Shown: positions 49,471 through 59,127, counted from the first letter of the stretch. The stretch: 64,000 nt of DNA from Sedimenticola sp. (GCA_027083925.1 JALWMK010000162.1:19598-83597); one strand, 5' to 3'. The notes: generated by a model not told the origin, from the sequence alone. Translations and numbers: made by a program.

Positions 49471-50334
49471 TCAATGTTTGCTTCTGGGTTTTTCATCAAC
49501 GATCAGGGGCCTAAGCACCGAGCTATACCAGCCAACAACTTTCCCATTATGAAATTCAATAAAAGATACGCCATAGTCCCAGCGACGTTTGGATTTCATT
49601 ACCGGAGTCCCTTGTATGATCAGAACTTCTTCCATACTCATCCCCACATCAATCCGCTTTTGTCCCTTTTCAGGCGGAACCCCACTGGTTTGCAAGGGAG
49701 TATCTTCGATATACCAGCCAACAACATATTCCTGCTTAAAATCCACTCTGGATTTTCCATAAAACCATGAATCACCAGACATGCGGGTAGGATTACCCTG
49801 CACCGCCAAAACCTGCTTCCTGGAATCACCAAACCGAAAGGTAGAAGCAGATTTTGCATCGGCAGCAGCCGGCTGTGGAATATTTGACACCAAAGCCCCC
49901 TCTTCCTTATTTACCTCATCTTTACCGAATTGGCTCAGAAAAAAAGTAAAGACCAGCAAGATCGAGCCTAGAGGAACACCGAGAACCAGCCATTTGGAAA
50001 CAACTGCATTGAATACCGACCATTTTCTCGCCGCCCGGCATTCCTCTTCCCTGCTTTCAAGGCCGGAAGTATTCTGAAATTGCCAGCCGGAATGGGTCGC
50101 GGCCTTCCCCAGAGGCAATCGATGATGAGATTTGTAATAACCCGAAAGCACTTGGTACGCATTGTTAAGCGCGCGCAATTGAACCTCTGCTTCCCCCCTG
50201 GCAACTGGGTCTTTCTCAAATCGATCCGGGTGGCAGCGCTGAACCAGATGTTTGTAGTTTTTTCGCAGGTCTCCCCATGTGGCATCCGGGTTAAGCTGCA
50301 AAAGATCATAACAATGCCGGTAATTGACACTCAT
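49471..50334 (-). CDS. J-domain protein with C-terminal OmlA/BamE-like repeats
   Basis: A 287-residue protein. The N-terminal 65 residues are a J domain with the essential HPD (RCHPDRF). A helix (about 135-157: VLGVPLGSILLVFTFFL) anchors it in the membrane. After it are two similar segments of pattern FRFGDSRKQVLAVQGNPTRMSGDSWFYG and IDVGMSMEEVLIIQGTPVMKSKRRWDYG, each followed by VVGWY. These repeats resemble the small BamE/SmpA-like fold. Role unknown; a DnaK partner acting at the membrane is inference from the HPD. Convergent with the initiating transferase gene. Confidence 0.7.
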   Translation of the reverse strand: MSVNYRHCYDLLQLNPDATWGDLRKNYKHLVQRCHPDRFEKDPVARGEAEVQLRALNNAYQVLSGYYKSHHRLPLGKAATHSGWQFQNTSGLESREEECRAARKWSVFNAVVSKWLVLGVPLGSILLVFTFFLSQFGKDEVNKEEGALVSNIPQPAAADAKSASTFRFGDSRKQVLAVQGNPTRMSGDSWFYGKSRVDFKQEYVVGWYIEDTPLQTSGVPPEKGQKRIDVGMSMEEVLIIQGTPVMKSKRRWDYGVSFIEFHNGKVVGWYSSVLRPLIVDEKPRSKH

Positions 50335-50368
50335 TTGTGAAAACCATCACGCAATTGTTTTTACTTCA

Positions 50369-50615
50369 GGGCGCCTCTATTAATTCTGTTTGAGCAGATT
50401 CGTCCATGAGGGCAGTGAGAACCAGGCGAAGATCGCAGCAAATGCCCCAGGGCCCCTTCTCTTGCGCAAGCGCAATTCACCTTGTAGCAGGCGATTTGCA
50501 AGATTTTCAAAGCTTCCGCTCCCAGCTTACGCCCCTCACCTACATCCCTGTAGGCGACGAAGTTATCACTGCCCTCATGTGCGTAGATGCCAATCATGAA
50601 TTAATAGAGGTGCCC
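50369..50615 (+). mobile_element. MITE family 1, complete copy A
   Basis: Exactly 247 bases, ends GGGCGCCTCTATTAATTC and its inverse ...ATTAATAGAGGTGCCC. Flanked on both sides by TTCA, a 4-bp target duplication. It lies between two minus-strand genes, 4 bases from the stop of the barrel gene. Confidence 0.92.
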
Positions 50616-50619
50616 TTCA

Positions 50620-51897
50620 TTATCTGGTGTAACGCACCAGGAACACAATCCCCGCACTATCGTATTCTGAAGCTGATATTGAACTGTCTCTGCGTTCCCA
50701 GTTCACGCCGAGACTATAAGTCAAATTGCGTGTTCCCAAATACTCTGCCCCTGCATACAACAGGTAGGTATCATCCGAGCGACCATCTTCATATTCCGCC
50801 CAGTCGATCCTGCCAGAAAGACGGCTACTCCACCCCCCGCCAAAATTTCTGGTCCAATGGATAGCAGCACTAGCCAAGTCGCGATCCAACTGCCCAACAG
50901 CTATGTAATCTTGTTTTTCATAATTAACAAGTAGCTGTATAGCAGAAACTGTAAAGTCGTATCTGAAGGAAGCATCAACCGCATTTACCTCGTACACCTG
51001 TCCAGAAATCACGTTCGTACCAATACTTTCCGGGTCAACGGCAGCCGCGATAGACAAAGCCGAATCTGTAAACCCGTGGCGAGCACTTACAACCAATGAC
51101 GAGCTACTGGAGATAATATGATTCCATTCCACCAGTCCGTGCCACCCGCTTTCACTATCTGACTTATCAAAATCCATATTGATCAGACCAACTTCAAAAC
51201 GTAATGAAGAAGGTCCATTACGCCTCTCCCAGCCAGCAAATATACTGCTGCGCCTGTAGTCTTCTACACCAGCAATCTGATCCTGGTCAAAATCCACGTC
51301 ATAGAAAGTAGCACTCAGGGAAATATCGGTTGCATTTGCACTTCCGTAGACCCAGCTCCCCCCCAAAAACCAGCGGTCAGAATTGAAAGTATCTATTTCC
51401 TCAGCCCAGGAATTCATATACCGTATGTCAGCCTGCACCCGATTCGCCAAATCAAACTGGTATAGCAAACTGGGTCCGGTAGCGAACACATTGGTCTGTT
51501 GCAGATTTGCCGGAACATTCGGCACTCTGGAATTGATTGGCTCATTTGTCAGTGAATCAGTAACCACCCAGAACAGCCGGTCACGAACCAGCGCCCAACG
51601 CAAGTCGCCATTTAGATAGAGGCGGGTTTGATCGTCAAACACGTCATTTGGATAATGGACATATGCAACACTGCCATCAACGCTCGCATCAAGGCGGGTA
51701 CCATGCTCTTCATATCCAACTCCGGCAGAAAGCGTATGGTAAATCCCGGAAGTACCTCCCGCATTGATTTGCTCTATATTATCCGAATAATCCAGTTGAT
51801 AGGATCCAAAATACCCCCAGGTTCCGGCATTTACAGGCAAGACAAACAAGGAAAAACCAAGAGAAAAAACACCAGCCAATACCAGTCGCATACTCAT
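50620..51897 (-). CDS. EPS-locus outer-membrane beta-barrel protein
   Basis: A 425-residue protein with a signal peptide (LVLAGVFSLGFSLFVLPVNAG) and about 16 amphipathic strands rich in Trp, Tyr and Asp, ending in the C-terminal barrel signature IVFLVRYTR. Comparable barrels in PEP-CTERM/XrtA EPS loci are thought to help polymer secretion. Coupled by ATGA to the BY-kinase-like gene. No enzymatic motif. Confidence 0.75.
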   Translation of the reverse strand: MSMRLVLAGVFSLGFSLFVLPVNAGTWGYFGSYQLDYSDNIEQINAGGTSGIYHTLSAGVGYEEHGTRLDASVDGSVAYVHYPNDVFDDQTRLYLNGDLRWALVRDRLFWVVTDSLTNEPINSRVPNVPANLQQTNVFATGPSLLYQFDLANRVQADIRYMNSWAEEIDTFNSDRWFLGGSWVYGSANATDISLSATFYDVDFDQDQIAGVEDYRRSSIFAGWERRNGPSSLRFEVGLINMDFDKSDSESGWHGLVEWNHIISSSSSLVVSARHGFTDSALSIAAAVDPESIGTNVISGQVYEVNAVDASFRYDFTVSAIQLLVNYEKQDYIAVGQLDRDLASAAIHWTRNFGGGWSSRLSGRIDWAEYEDGRSDDTYLLYAGAEYLGTRNLTYSLGVNWERRDSSISASEYDSAGIVFLVRYTR

Positions 51898-52727
51898 GCC
51901 ACTCCCTCAGTAAAAATTACACCAGCCAGCTTCTCATCACCAAACTCTGCTGCCACCTGTGCAATTCGGTTCAGCGTTGTTTTCCCATATCCTACACAGA
52001 GCACGACCATATCGCATAAATCTGCCAAAACCATGGCATCGGGAGACTCTGATATGGAAGGCGCATCAACAAAAATAAACCTGTCAGGATAACGATTTCT
52101 CACTTCTGCAAAAAAAGCTTCCATATGTGCAGAGGCAACGTACTCCTGGGATACTTCCCGCCTTTTCCCCACTGGCACCACAGAGACACGTTTTATGCCC
52201 GTAGGATAAATGATATCATCCACAGACCAGCCTTCCGGATCCAGCGTATCCGGGTTTTCAATATAGTCTGTAAGGCCTATCAACTCCCTGGTGCCGCCAA
52301 CACCAAACCGTTGGTGCTGGACCGGATTGCGAAAGTTACAATCAACCACTAAGGCGGTTTTAGTATTGTCCAATGCGAACGCCACAGCCAAATTTGTAGC
52401 GCTGAAGCTGGCTCCACTGCCTGGCACTACCGGCGTCAGCATCACAATAAAATTGTCACCAGCACTGATCTGTAAAAGCTTTGTTCGCAGTCTGCGAAAT
52501 GTATCCAGAACGTCCCGGTCTTTCATTTCTGGATAAATGATTTTTCTTGCCCGAAGCTGGGAAGCAATCTGGGGCAGTGGTTCTTTCATCAACGCAATCT
52601 GTTGCGCCGACTTTAACTTCACTTCAAGACTGCTACCATGTAAATCCTGCTTTCCATGTGCATGGTCTTCAGGGACGCGTCCATATTCATCTTTATCCAG
52701 ATTATCTTCCATCAGAGAATTCATCAA
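51894..52727 (-). CDS. BY-kinase-like protein with degenerate Walker A
   Basis: A 277-residue cytoplasmic protein of the CpsD/EpsG tyrosine-kinase fold. Where Walker A is expected the sequence reads VVPGSGASFSATNLA: the invariant Lys is Ala. The Walker A'-type stretch is ALVVDCNFRNP, and VDAPSISESPDAMVLADLCD gives the Walker B. There is no Tyr cluster at the C-terminus. It is probably a non-catalytic or altered partner of the Wzz-like protein two genes upstream in the transcript. I recall some EpsG-type homologues lacking the Lys as well, so this may be a family trait. Confidence 0.75.
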   Translation of the reverse strand: MMNSLMEDNLDKDEYGRVPEDHAHGKQDLHGSSLEVKLKSAQQIALMKEPLPQIASQLRARKIIYPEMKDRDVLDTFRRLRTKLLQISAGDNFIVMLTPVVPGSGASFSATNLAVAFALDNTKTALVVDCNFRNPVQHQRFGVGGTRELIGLTDYIENPDTLDPEGWSVDDIIYPTGIKRVSVVPVGKRREVSQEYVASAHMEAFFAEVRNRYPDRFIFVDAPSISESPDAMVLADLCDMVVLCVGYGKTTLNRIAQVAAEFGDEKLAGVIFTEGVA

Positions 52728-52802
52728 TATACCCGTCAGTTAACCAACCGCCAGCAGAGGGAAATCAGCAATTTCGCCCTCCGGCAACAGCGCCATCTAT
52801 AC

Positions 52803-54362
52803 TCAGGAAATCCCCAGGGGAGGAACCACCAGATTGTGGGTATACCGCAAATACCCCACATATCCATAAGTAACAAAAACTGCCAGAACCAGCACCAGAA
52901 GAACTGCAGTTACTATGCGATTCATCGCATATTGCGTCGGCGTATAAAGCGGTGGAATTGATGCCAGGACGCGCAGGCCAAGATCCCTCCGAATTGCGAG
53001 GGCCACGCGAACCCGCGGATCAACCTGCATCAAAAAGGCCACATAACCCACAGGAATCAAGATACCCAGCAGAATCCCCGCAGCTGCAAAATGTCTCAAA
53101 CCCAATCCTTTCGGCTTAATCGGCAATGCCGCCGGCTCCTTAATGATAAACGCGAGGCTTTGCCCTTTCATATCCATATCCATGGACACGCGCGCACTTT
53201 CCCTCCGCTGTAGCAGATCCTGATAAATATTCCGGTTGACTTCATAATCCCGGGTAAGTTCGGCCAGTTGTGCTTCCGAATTTGCGACTCTCACGCTACG
53301 CTCCATTTCCTCTGACAAGCTTTCTTCCGTCAACCGCAATCGGGTTTGCAGAGTGGCAATCTGGGTGCGCGTAGCAGCCAGCTGGCGCCGCAGTTCCTGA
53401 TACAATGGACTACGCTGCATCAGATTTTCTACGGCCTCCCCATTACTGGCGGCTTGTTTCCGCTGCCTGATTTCTTCTTGCAATGTCCGCTCCAGCTCCT
53501 CAATCTGGTGCGTCAACCGCATAACATCCGGATGCGTCTCGTAGAAATTAAGCAGCAGATTTCCCTTTTGATTCTGCAGTTCCAGAATACGATCCCGGAT
53601 TTGCTCTTCTTTTCCAATATACATGTTGAACACAGCCTCACCCGAGAGCTGTCGTAGCAACGATTTTTCTTTCTCTCTCTCTTCGCTCAACTGCAAACGG
53701 GTTTGCCCGATTTGATGACGAAGCTGACTGATCATTGAATCAACATCGCTCTGGGAACCCGGCCTGGCATCGGCGTTCCCGCCACGAAATTCTTTCAGTT
53801 TTCTCTCTGCGTCCAGAAGCTTCTGGTGATACCGTTTAACCTGATCATCAATGAATTCATAAGCCTCACGACTTTCATTTTGCTTTGTTTGTGTGCTCTC
53901 CCGAATAAACAGCTCAGCGAGCCTTTGAGTCACCTTGAAGGCTCGCTGGGGGTCTGTATCAAAGTAGGAAATCTTAAGCAAATTCGCCCCTACATTTTGC
54001 ACTCTGGTCTGGTCGAGAATCTTCTCCATCAGCATTTCAATTTGCATGGGAGAGAGCTTTTCCAAATCCCATTCGCCGTACTGCATGACGTCTTCGATTA
54101 CTCTGCGGCTATTCAGAATTTCTCTGGCATTGCGGCCAAAGCTCCGCACATCTGTTTGAACCGCCCTTCCTTCCATCAGCGGTTCAATGATATTCTTCTC
54201 TCCAATCAGGATTGTTGTAGAAGACTCGAAGCGCTTTGGCGAGTATATGCCTGCCACCAGCATTACCAGCGCAATTACAACAAACATCAAAACCAGCTTT
54301 ATTTTTTGTCTGCGGAACTCCGTGTGAAGCCCCCGCATCCATTGCTCAAGAGTGAGTTGCAT
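52803..54362 (-). CDS. Wzz/GumC-type chain-length determinant
   Basis: A 519-residue co-polymerase with an N-terminal helix (about 23-42), a long periplasmic coiled-coil region (about 150-370; EREKEKSLLRQL, RQLAATRTQIATLQTRLRLTEESL), and two C-terminal helices (near 430 and 480). PRRFESSTTI-like and LGLRHFAAAGILLGILIPVG segments fit the family. It sets polymer length and connects to the BY-kinase-like protein and the outer-membrane exporter. Confidence 0.9.
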   Translation of the reverse strand: MQLTLEQWMRGLHTEFRRQKIKLVLMFVVIALVMLVAGIYSPKRFESSTTILIGEKNIIEPLMEGRAVQTDVRSFGRNAREILNSRRVIEDVMQYGEWDLEKLSPMQIEMLMEKILDQTRVQNVGANLLKISYFDTDPQRAFKVTQRLAELFIRESTQTKQNESREAYEFIDDQVKRYHQKLLDAERKLKEFRGGNADARPGSQSDVDSMISQLRHQIGQTRLQLSEEREKEKSLLRQLSGEAVFNMYIGKEEQIRDRILELQNQKGNLLLNFYETHPDVMRLTHQIEELERTLQEEIRQRKQAASNGEAVENLMQRSPLYQELRRQLAATRTQIATLQTRLRLTEESLSEEMERSVRVANSEAQLAELTRDYEVNRNIYQDLLQRRESARVSMDMDMKGQSLAFIIKEPAALPIKPKGLGLRHFAAAGILLGILIPVGYVAFLMQVDPRVRVALAIRRDLGLRVLASIPPLYTPTQYAMNRIVTAVLLVLVLAVFVTYGYVGYLRYTHNLVVPPLGIS

Positions 54363-54414
54363 CAGTTCCCTCCCCGGATACTCCAGCTACATTCCAAACG
54401 CACTACGGTATTAA

Positions 54415-55038
54415 TCAGAAACTTCTCTCGGGAATGGAAATAATATCTCCCGGCAACAACCGGTAGTTTGTAGAAAGATCCCCTTTTTGCAATATCTGTT
54501 TCAGGAATACGGGGTAGGCTTTGACCTTTTCATCAACCTTACGATAAAGCCTGGCCTTGTCCGGAGCGGCAAATTCGGTAAGCCCCCCTGCTTCCAGCAC
54601 TGCATCCAGAACCGTCATGCCCGGGCGGTGCGCAGTAGAAACAGGCTGTGTTACCGCACCAGTAACCCTGATCCTGGTCAAGTAGGCGCTGCTGACCAAT
54701 CCTGTAACGCTGACCGCGACCTGAGGAGATCGAATATATTTGGAAAGATGTTCACGGATATCGCTGGCAATTTCCTCAGGGGTACGTCCGGCAGCAGCCA
54801 CATCCCCAATGACGGGCACGGTGATCATTCCATCAGGGCGAACAATAGCACTGACAGAAAGCTCTTCGTTCCTCCAAACAGAAACAGAGAGCGTGTCATC
54901 AACACCCACCAGGTATTTCGCTACAACACCCGCCCCTTCCGGGGGACGCTCCATTGCCAACCGTTCCTGGGTGGCACAACCAGACACCCAAAAAACAACA
55001 AAGGCCAAAACCAGCAAACCATAACCACGTAATTCCAT
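54415..55038 (-). CDS. Wza-like polysaccharide export lipoprotein
   Basis: A 207-residue lipoprotein (lipobox ...VFWVSGC, Cys about residue 21) with the Poly_export domain (YLVGVDDTLSVSVWRNEELS) and a SLBB-type domain (IRVTGAVTQPV, MTVLDAVLEAGGLTEFAAPDKARLYR). It forms the outer-membrane export channel. Short length is typical for PEP-CTERM/XrtA loci. First gene of the minus-strand export operon. Confidence 0.9.
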   Translation of the reverse strand: MELRGYGLLVLAFVVFWVSGCATQERLAMERPPEGAGVVAKYLVGVDDTLSVSVWRNEELSVSAIVRPDGMITVPVIGDVAAAGRTPEEIASDIREHLSKYIRSPQVAVSVTGLVSSAYLTRIRVTGAVTQPVSTAHRPGMTVLDAVLEAGGLTEFAAPDKARLYRKVDEKVKAYPVFLKQILQKGDLSTNYRLLPGDIISIPERSF

Positions 55039-55274
55039 TTAATTTAACCCCTCACACACCAACTTCGCAAGCTTAAGCAACAGCTAAATATTAACACAAG
55101 AATCAGCGTAGTATAGTGTATAATCAAAAGGCACGCCTCCCCAAATCATTCACGTTTCCGCCAGGCGGCAGGTTTCCTCTGGCATGAAAGGAAATGACCA
55201 ATTTTTAAATAGTAGAGCTTGAATCTTTAATGGTAAGCAAAATGGAGCATGCCCGCGCCATTTGGGGGACTTAA

Positions 55275-55317
55275 CAGCAGCTGTGCCGAGCTATAGGGCT
55301 GCTGCTAAAAGTTTTTT
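55275..55317 (+). terminator. Possible attenuator in the leader of the Wzy-like gene
   Basis: CAGCAGC (55275-55281) and GCTGCTG (55298-55304) form a 7-bp stem with a 16-base loop, followed by a T6 run (55312-55317). It is about 60 bases before the Wzy-like start in the divergent gap. The rest of the 336-base gap is AT-rich and should hold promoters for both directions. Confidence 0.4.
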
Positions 55318-55374
55318 GATCTGGCCATCAAGTTGTTGATTGCACATACAAAAATAATCACGGACAGCAACAGT

Positions 55375-56769
55375 ATGCACTCATCGAATACGTTTTCGGT
55401 ACACGGCCAGTATCCGGAAAATTCCCCAAAAGACCAGCCTGCAACGGCGGCTTTCTTTTTTCTCGTTATCTATATCGTGATCGTGTTCGTTCGCCCCCAA
55501 GGATTTGTTCCGGCAATTTTGCACTGGCCGCTTGTTCCTGTAACGCTCGTTGTTTCATTTTTGCTCTGGAGCATTTCTGCAAATAAAGTACTGGATGCAC
55601 CGCAGTTTGTACTGCTGGCCCTGTTATTTCTGTTCGCACCGTTTACTGTCGCAGTTTCTGGGGCAGGAATGTCTCTTGCGCTGGACTCCCTTGTTGAGCT
55701 GGTTCCACTCTACCTGACATTTCTGCTGATAGCCGCCACAGCTTTGTCGCGCAAACGCATGCATATCATGATGTGGCTGGTAACGGGTGGCGCCGTACTA
55801 ATGAGTGTTCACGGAATACAGCAAATTCACAGCGGTGTTGGCTGGACTGGCGAAACTGCCGAAAATGGCCGCATTCGCTACATAGATATCTTCAATGACC
55901 CAAATGACGTGGGACTGTCATTGGTAGTAGCAATACCCTTGGCAACATACCTATTCCGCCACTACAAACCATTCATGCTCAAATTATTTTTGTTGGCCTG
56001 CATTGGGATCATCCTCTATGGGATAAAACTGACAGATTCTCGGGGTACGGTTCTTGCTCTTGGCGTTGTCCTCGGAATATATTCCTGGCATAGATTCGGC
56101 ATGTTTAAAACCCTGTTTATCAGTATATTGGTGTTGCCACTCCTGTTTCTAGCCAATACCAGAATGGATACGATTTCCCCTGGAGAAGAATCTGCCTATG
56201 GGCGTGTGGATGCTTGGTACGAAGGCATTCATATGCTCCTGGACAATCCCATTACTGGCGTAGGATCCCGCATGTTTGTCGAGCATCATTTCAGAACGGC
56301 ACACAATTCATATATTCTCGTTCTTGCCGAACTCGGCATTCCAGGGTACTTCCTTTGGTTTTCGTATTTTGGTACCTGTTTTATGATGATGTACCTACTG
56401 CAAAAAAAAGCCAAGCCAAAGAAAATTCCGGCCTGGAAGTTCCTGACAGAAGACCGTCTTGCAGGTGTTGCCAAACCCTCCCCTCAAGAGAGTAGCCAGG
56501 TAGATCCCCAGGATCAAGCTATCGCCGGAGCACTTCTGCTTTCTTTTGTCGGTTTTACCACGGCAGTATTTTTTCTCAGTCGTAGCTACTCCATGCAGCT
56601 GTTCATACTTTGTGGCATGGCTGTAGCGCATTTTCAGGGAACCCGCCTGCGCAGGCCCGACATTCCTGCTTATCGTTTTCTGGAGCATTTCTGGTTCTGG
56701 GCTTTTCTCTCAGGCGGCTCAGTAATTGCCCTGTATTTGACTGTGACCATCCTACTGAACATCGTATAA
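55375..56769 (+). CDS. O-antigen ligase/Wzy-like polymerase
   Basis: About 464 residues with about 11 membrane helices and the Wzy_C periplasmic loop NPITGVGSRMFVEHHFRTAHNSYILVLAELGIPGYFLW near residue 300, containing the conserved Arg and His. It polymerises or ligates lipid-linked repeat units on the periplasmic side. Start at 55375 chosen over a TTG 14 codons upstream. Confidence 0.88.
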   Translation: MHSSNTFSVHGQYPENSPKDQPATAAFFFLVIYIVIVFVRPQGFVPAILHWPLVPVTLVVSFLLWSISANKVLDAPQFVLLALLFLFAPFTVAVSGAGMSLALDSLVELVPLYLTFLLIAATALSRKRMHIMMWLVTGGAVLMSVHGIQQIHSGVGWTGETAENGRIRYIDIFNDPNDVGLSLVVAIPLATYLFRHYKPFMLKLFLLACIGIILYGIKLTDSRGTVLALGVVLGIYSWHRFGMFKTLFISILVLPLLFLANTRMDTISPGEESAYGRVDAWYEGIHMLLDNPITGVGSRMFVEHHFRTAHNSYILVLAELGIPGYFLWFSYFGTCFMMMYLLQKKAKPKKIPAWKFLTEDRLAGVAKPSPQESSQVDPQDQAIAGALLLSFVGFTTAVFFLSRSYSMQLFILCGMAVAHFQGTRLRRPDIPAYRFLEHFWFWAFLSGGSVIALYLTVTILLNIV

Positions 56770-56782
56770 TCCGCAATCCAAA

Positions 56783-57958
56783 ATGAAACCTCGACTGCTC
56801 GTTATTACCAATCTGTATCCCACCCCATGGGATTCCCAGCGGGGAATGTTTAATTTTCAGCAGTTTAACTGTCTTGCCAAACATATGGATATTCGGTTGA
56901 TTGTCCCTGTCAGTTGGAAGGAGCGACTACAAAACAGGAAGATTAATACACCGCCTCTTCCCCCGCATCCATTACAAAACAAGGTTATATACCCCTGGTA
57001 CTGGTACAGCCCAGGGATTTTTCGTGGTTCATATGGATTTAGCATGTGGGCATCCATTCGCGCCCAGTGTAATACCTGGATCAGGGAGTTTAAGCCCCAA
57101 TACCTACTATCATCCTGGGCATATCCGGAAGGAGTCGCTGGCACCATGCTTGCGCGACAGCTGGGCATACCCGCATACGTAAAGGTGCATGGCAGCGATA
57201 TAAACGTCATTGCCAATATGCCATCGGTTCGCCGCCAAATAGTCAGCTGGGGGAAACAGGTTGTCGCTGTGGCTGCAGTAAGCGCAAATCTGGGCAAAAA
57301 ACTACAGGAAATCGGCATCCCAGAATCCAAGATCAGGATCGTCTATAATGGTGTCGATCACCAACTTTTTTATCCCCTGCCTCCAGAGCAGCTTCAAAAT
57401 ACGCCGCCAGTAACCAATTCTAAAAAAATCTTCTTTATAGGTAACCTGAAAAAAGAAAAAGGCTGCATGGATCTGCTCGAAAGTTTTATACAATTATCCC
57501 CCCATCACCCAGAACTCAAGTTGTATTTTGCAGGAACTGGTGCAATGCTGCCCATCATGAAAAAACACTGTACCGATGCGCAGTTACAAGACAGGGTTCA
57601 ATTTCTTGGCAAAGTCAAACATCAAGACCTTAATTATTGGTATAACACCGCCGATTTTGTTTGTTTGCCTAGCTACAACGAAGGAGTACCGAACGTATTG
57701 CTTGAAGCCATGGCCTGTGGCACCCCCATAGTGGCTACCAACGTTGGTGGAATCCCGGAGATTATTACTGATGATACCGGACTGCTAGTGCCAACCGGAG
57801 ATATCCACGCTCTCAAGGACAAGCTGGATGAGGCTCTGCACAGGAACTGGGATCACGATGCTATCAACCGGCATGCACAGCAGTTTTCATGGGAAAAAAA
57901 CATTCAGCAAATGTTGGACATATTTGGCTGTTCAAATTCTATGGAGAGAAGATCATGA
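56783..57958 (+). CDS. GT4-family glycosyltransferase
   Basis: 391 residues. N-terminal LLVITNLYPTPWDSQRGMFNF is typical for EPS-locus GT4 enzymes; donor domain begins FFIGNLKKEKGCMDLL (about 213), and EGVPNVLLEAMACGTPIVATNVGGIPE holds the EX7E pattern near 301. It probably adds one sugar of the repeat unit at the cytoplasmic membrane face. Overlaps the next gene (ATGA). Confidence 0.87.
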   Translation: MKPRLLVITNLYPTPWDSQRGMFNFQQFNCLAKHMDIRLIVPVSWKERLQNRKINTPPLPPHPLQNKVIYPWYWYSPGIFRGSYGFSMWASIRAQCNTWIREFKPQYLLSSWAYPEGVAGTMLARQLGIPAYVKVHGSDINVIANMPSVRRQIVSWGKQVVAVAAVSANLGKKLQEIGIPESKIRIVYNGVDHQLFYPLPPEQLQNTPPVTNSKKIFFIGNLKKEKGCMDLLESFIQLSPHHPELKLYFAGTGAMLPIMKKHCTDAQLQDRVQFLGKVKHQDLNYWYNTADFVCLPSYNEGVPNVLLEAMACGTPIVATNVGGIPEIITDDTGLLVPTGDIHALKDKLDEALHRNWDHDAINRHAQQFSWEKNIQQMLDIFGCSNSMERRS

Positions 57959-59127
57959 CATTTTTTCTGGCCGGAGTTTTCCTCTTTATTACTGTACTTG
58001 CCCTAGCCTTAATCAGGGAGCTCCGCGCAAAAAACATGCTCATCTGGCTGCCGACCTACATTCGCAGAAAAAAATGCCCCACACATGCCGGGCCTACTCA
58101 CATTATGTTCTGCTTCGTCGATCATTTTGAGCCTCGTTGGGGAGGGGCGGATTATGACTCCGAGGTCAGGCGCGTAGACCGCTGGTCGGATGAATATCCA
58201 AAATTAGCCAAGAAACACCGGGATGCAGATGGCTGCCATCCCAAACATTGTTTCTACTATCCGGAAGAAGAATATAGAAAAGAGCATCTGGACAAGATCG
58301 AAGCACTGTGCCGCCAAGGCTTGGGGGAAATAGAAATTCACCTGCATCACGAAGATGATACCGAAGCAGGATTACGGGAAAAACTTTCCCGTTTCACCCA
58401 GACACTGCACAACACTCATGGCGCCCTGAGCAAACACCCGGAAACAGGCAAACTTGCCTGGGGATTTGTGCATGGAGACTGGGCTCTGGATAACTCCGAA
58501 GCAACCGGTGCCAACTGCGGAATCAACAATGAGCTCATCATATTGCGAGAGGAGGGTTGCTATGCCGATTTCACCCTGCCCTCCGCCCCCAGCAATACCC
58601 AGACCACAAAAATCAATTCCATTTACTATGCCAAGGACGACCCCAACAAGCCAAAATCGCACAACCATGGAAAAGATGTCCGCGTAGGCGGAAAGCCATG
58701 GGGCGATTTAATGATCGTCCAAGGCCCCCTCATGCTTAACTGGAAAAATCGCAAATGGGGCCTGTTGCCCAGGATAGAAAACTCAGACATCCGCGGCAAC
58801 TCCCCACCTTCACCAAATCGTATTGCACTCTGGGTAAAGGCAGGTATCCACGTCCAAGGACGGCCAGAATGGGTTTTCATTAAAATTCATACCCATGGAA
58901 CCCAGGAAAATGATATGGACACCCTGCTAGGGGAATCAGTAGATGCCATGTTTACGGAGCTGGAAAACAACTACAATGATGGCAATAAATATTCACTACA
59001 CTATGTTTCTACACGGGAAATGTACAACATAATCAAGGCAGCTGAAGCAGGAAACACGGGAAACCCACATGAATTCCGTAATTACATATTGCCACCACCG
59101 GACAATTGTTCTGGCCAGCGCATTTAA
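57955..59127 (+). CDS. Polysaccharide-deacetylase-like protein of EPS loci
   Basis: About 390 residues. An N-terminal helix (FFLAGVFLFITVLALALI) anchors it. Conserved-looking metal-binding style motifs follow: FCFVDHFEPRWGG near 52, EIHLHHEDDTE near 132, GFVHGDWALDNS near 177 and FIKIHTHGTQEND near 310. The order His/Asp-rich first strand, HxH, HGxW and HTHG suggests a (beta/alpha)-barrel amide hydrolase like NodB-type deacetylases, but the usual TxDDG motif is not exact. It may deacetylate the polymer in the periplasm. Coupled to the upstream GT4. Confidence 0.6.
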   Translation: MTFFLAGVFLFITVLALALIRELRAKNMLIWLPTYIRRKKCPTHAGPTHIMFCFVDHFEPRWGGADYDSEVRRVDRWSDEYPKLAKKHRDADGCHPKHCFYYPEEEYRKEHLDKIEALCRQGLGEIEIHLHHEDDTEAGLREKLSRFTQTLHNTHGALSKHPETGKLAWGFVHGDWALDNSEATGANCGINNELIILREEGCYADFTLPSAPSNTQTTKINSIYYAKDDPNKPKSHNHGKDVRVGGKPWGDLMIVQGPLMLNWKNRKWGLLPRIENSDIRGNSPPSPNRIALWVKAGIHVQGRPEWVFIKIHTHGTQENDMDTLLGESVDAMFTELENNYNDGNKYSLHYVSTREMYNIIKAAEAGNTGNPHEFRNYILPPPDNCSGQRI

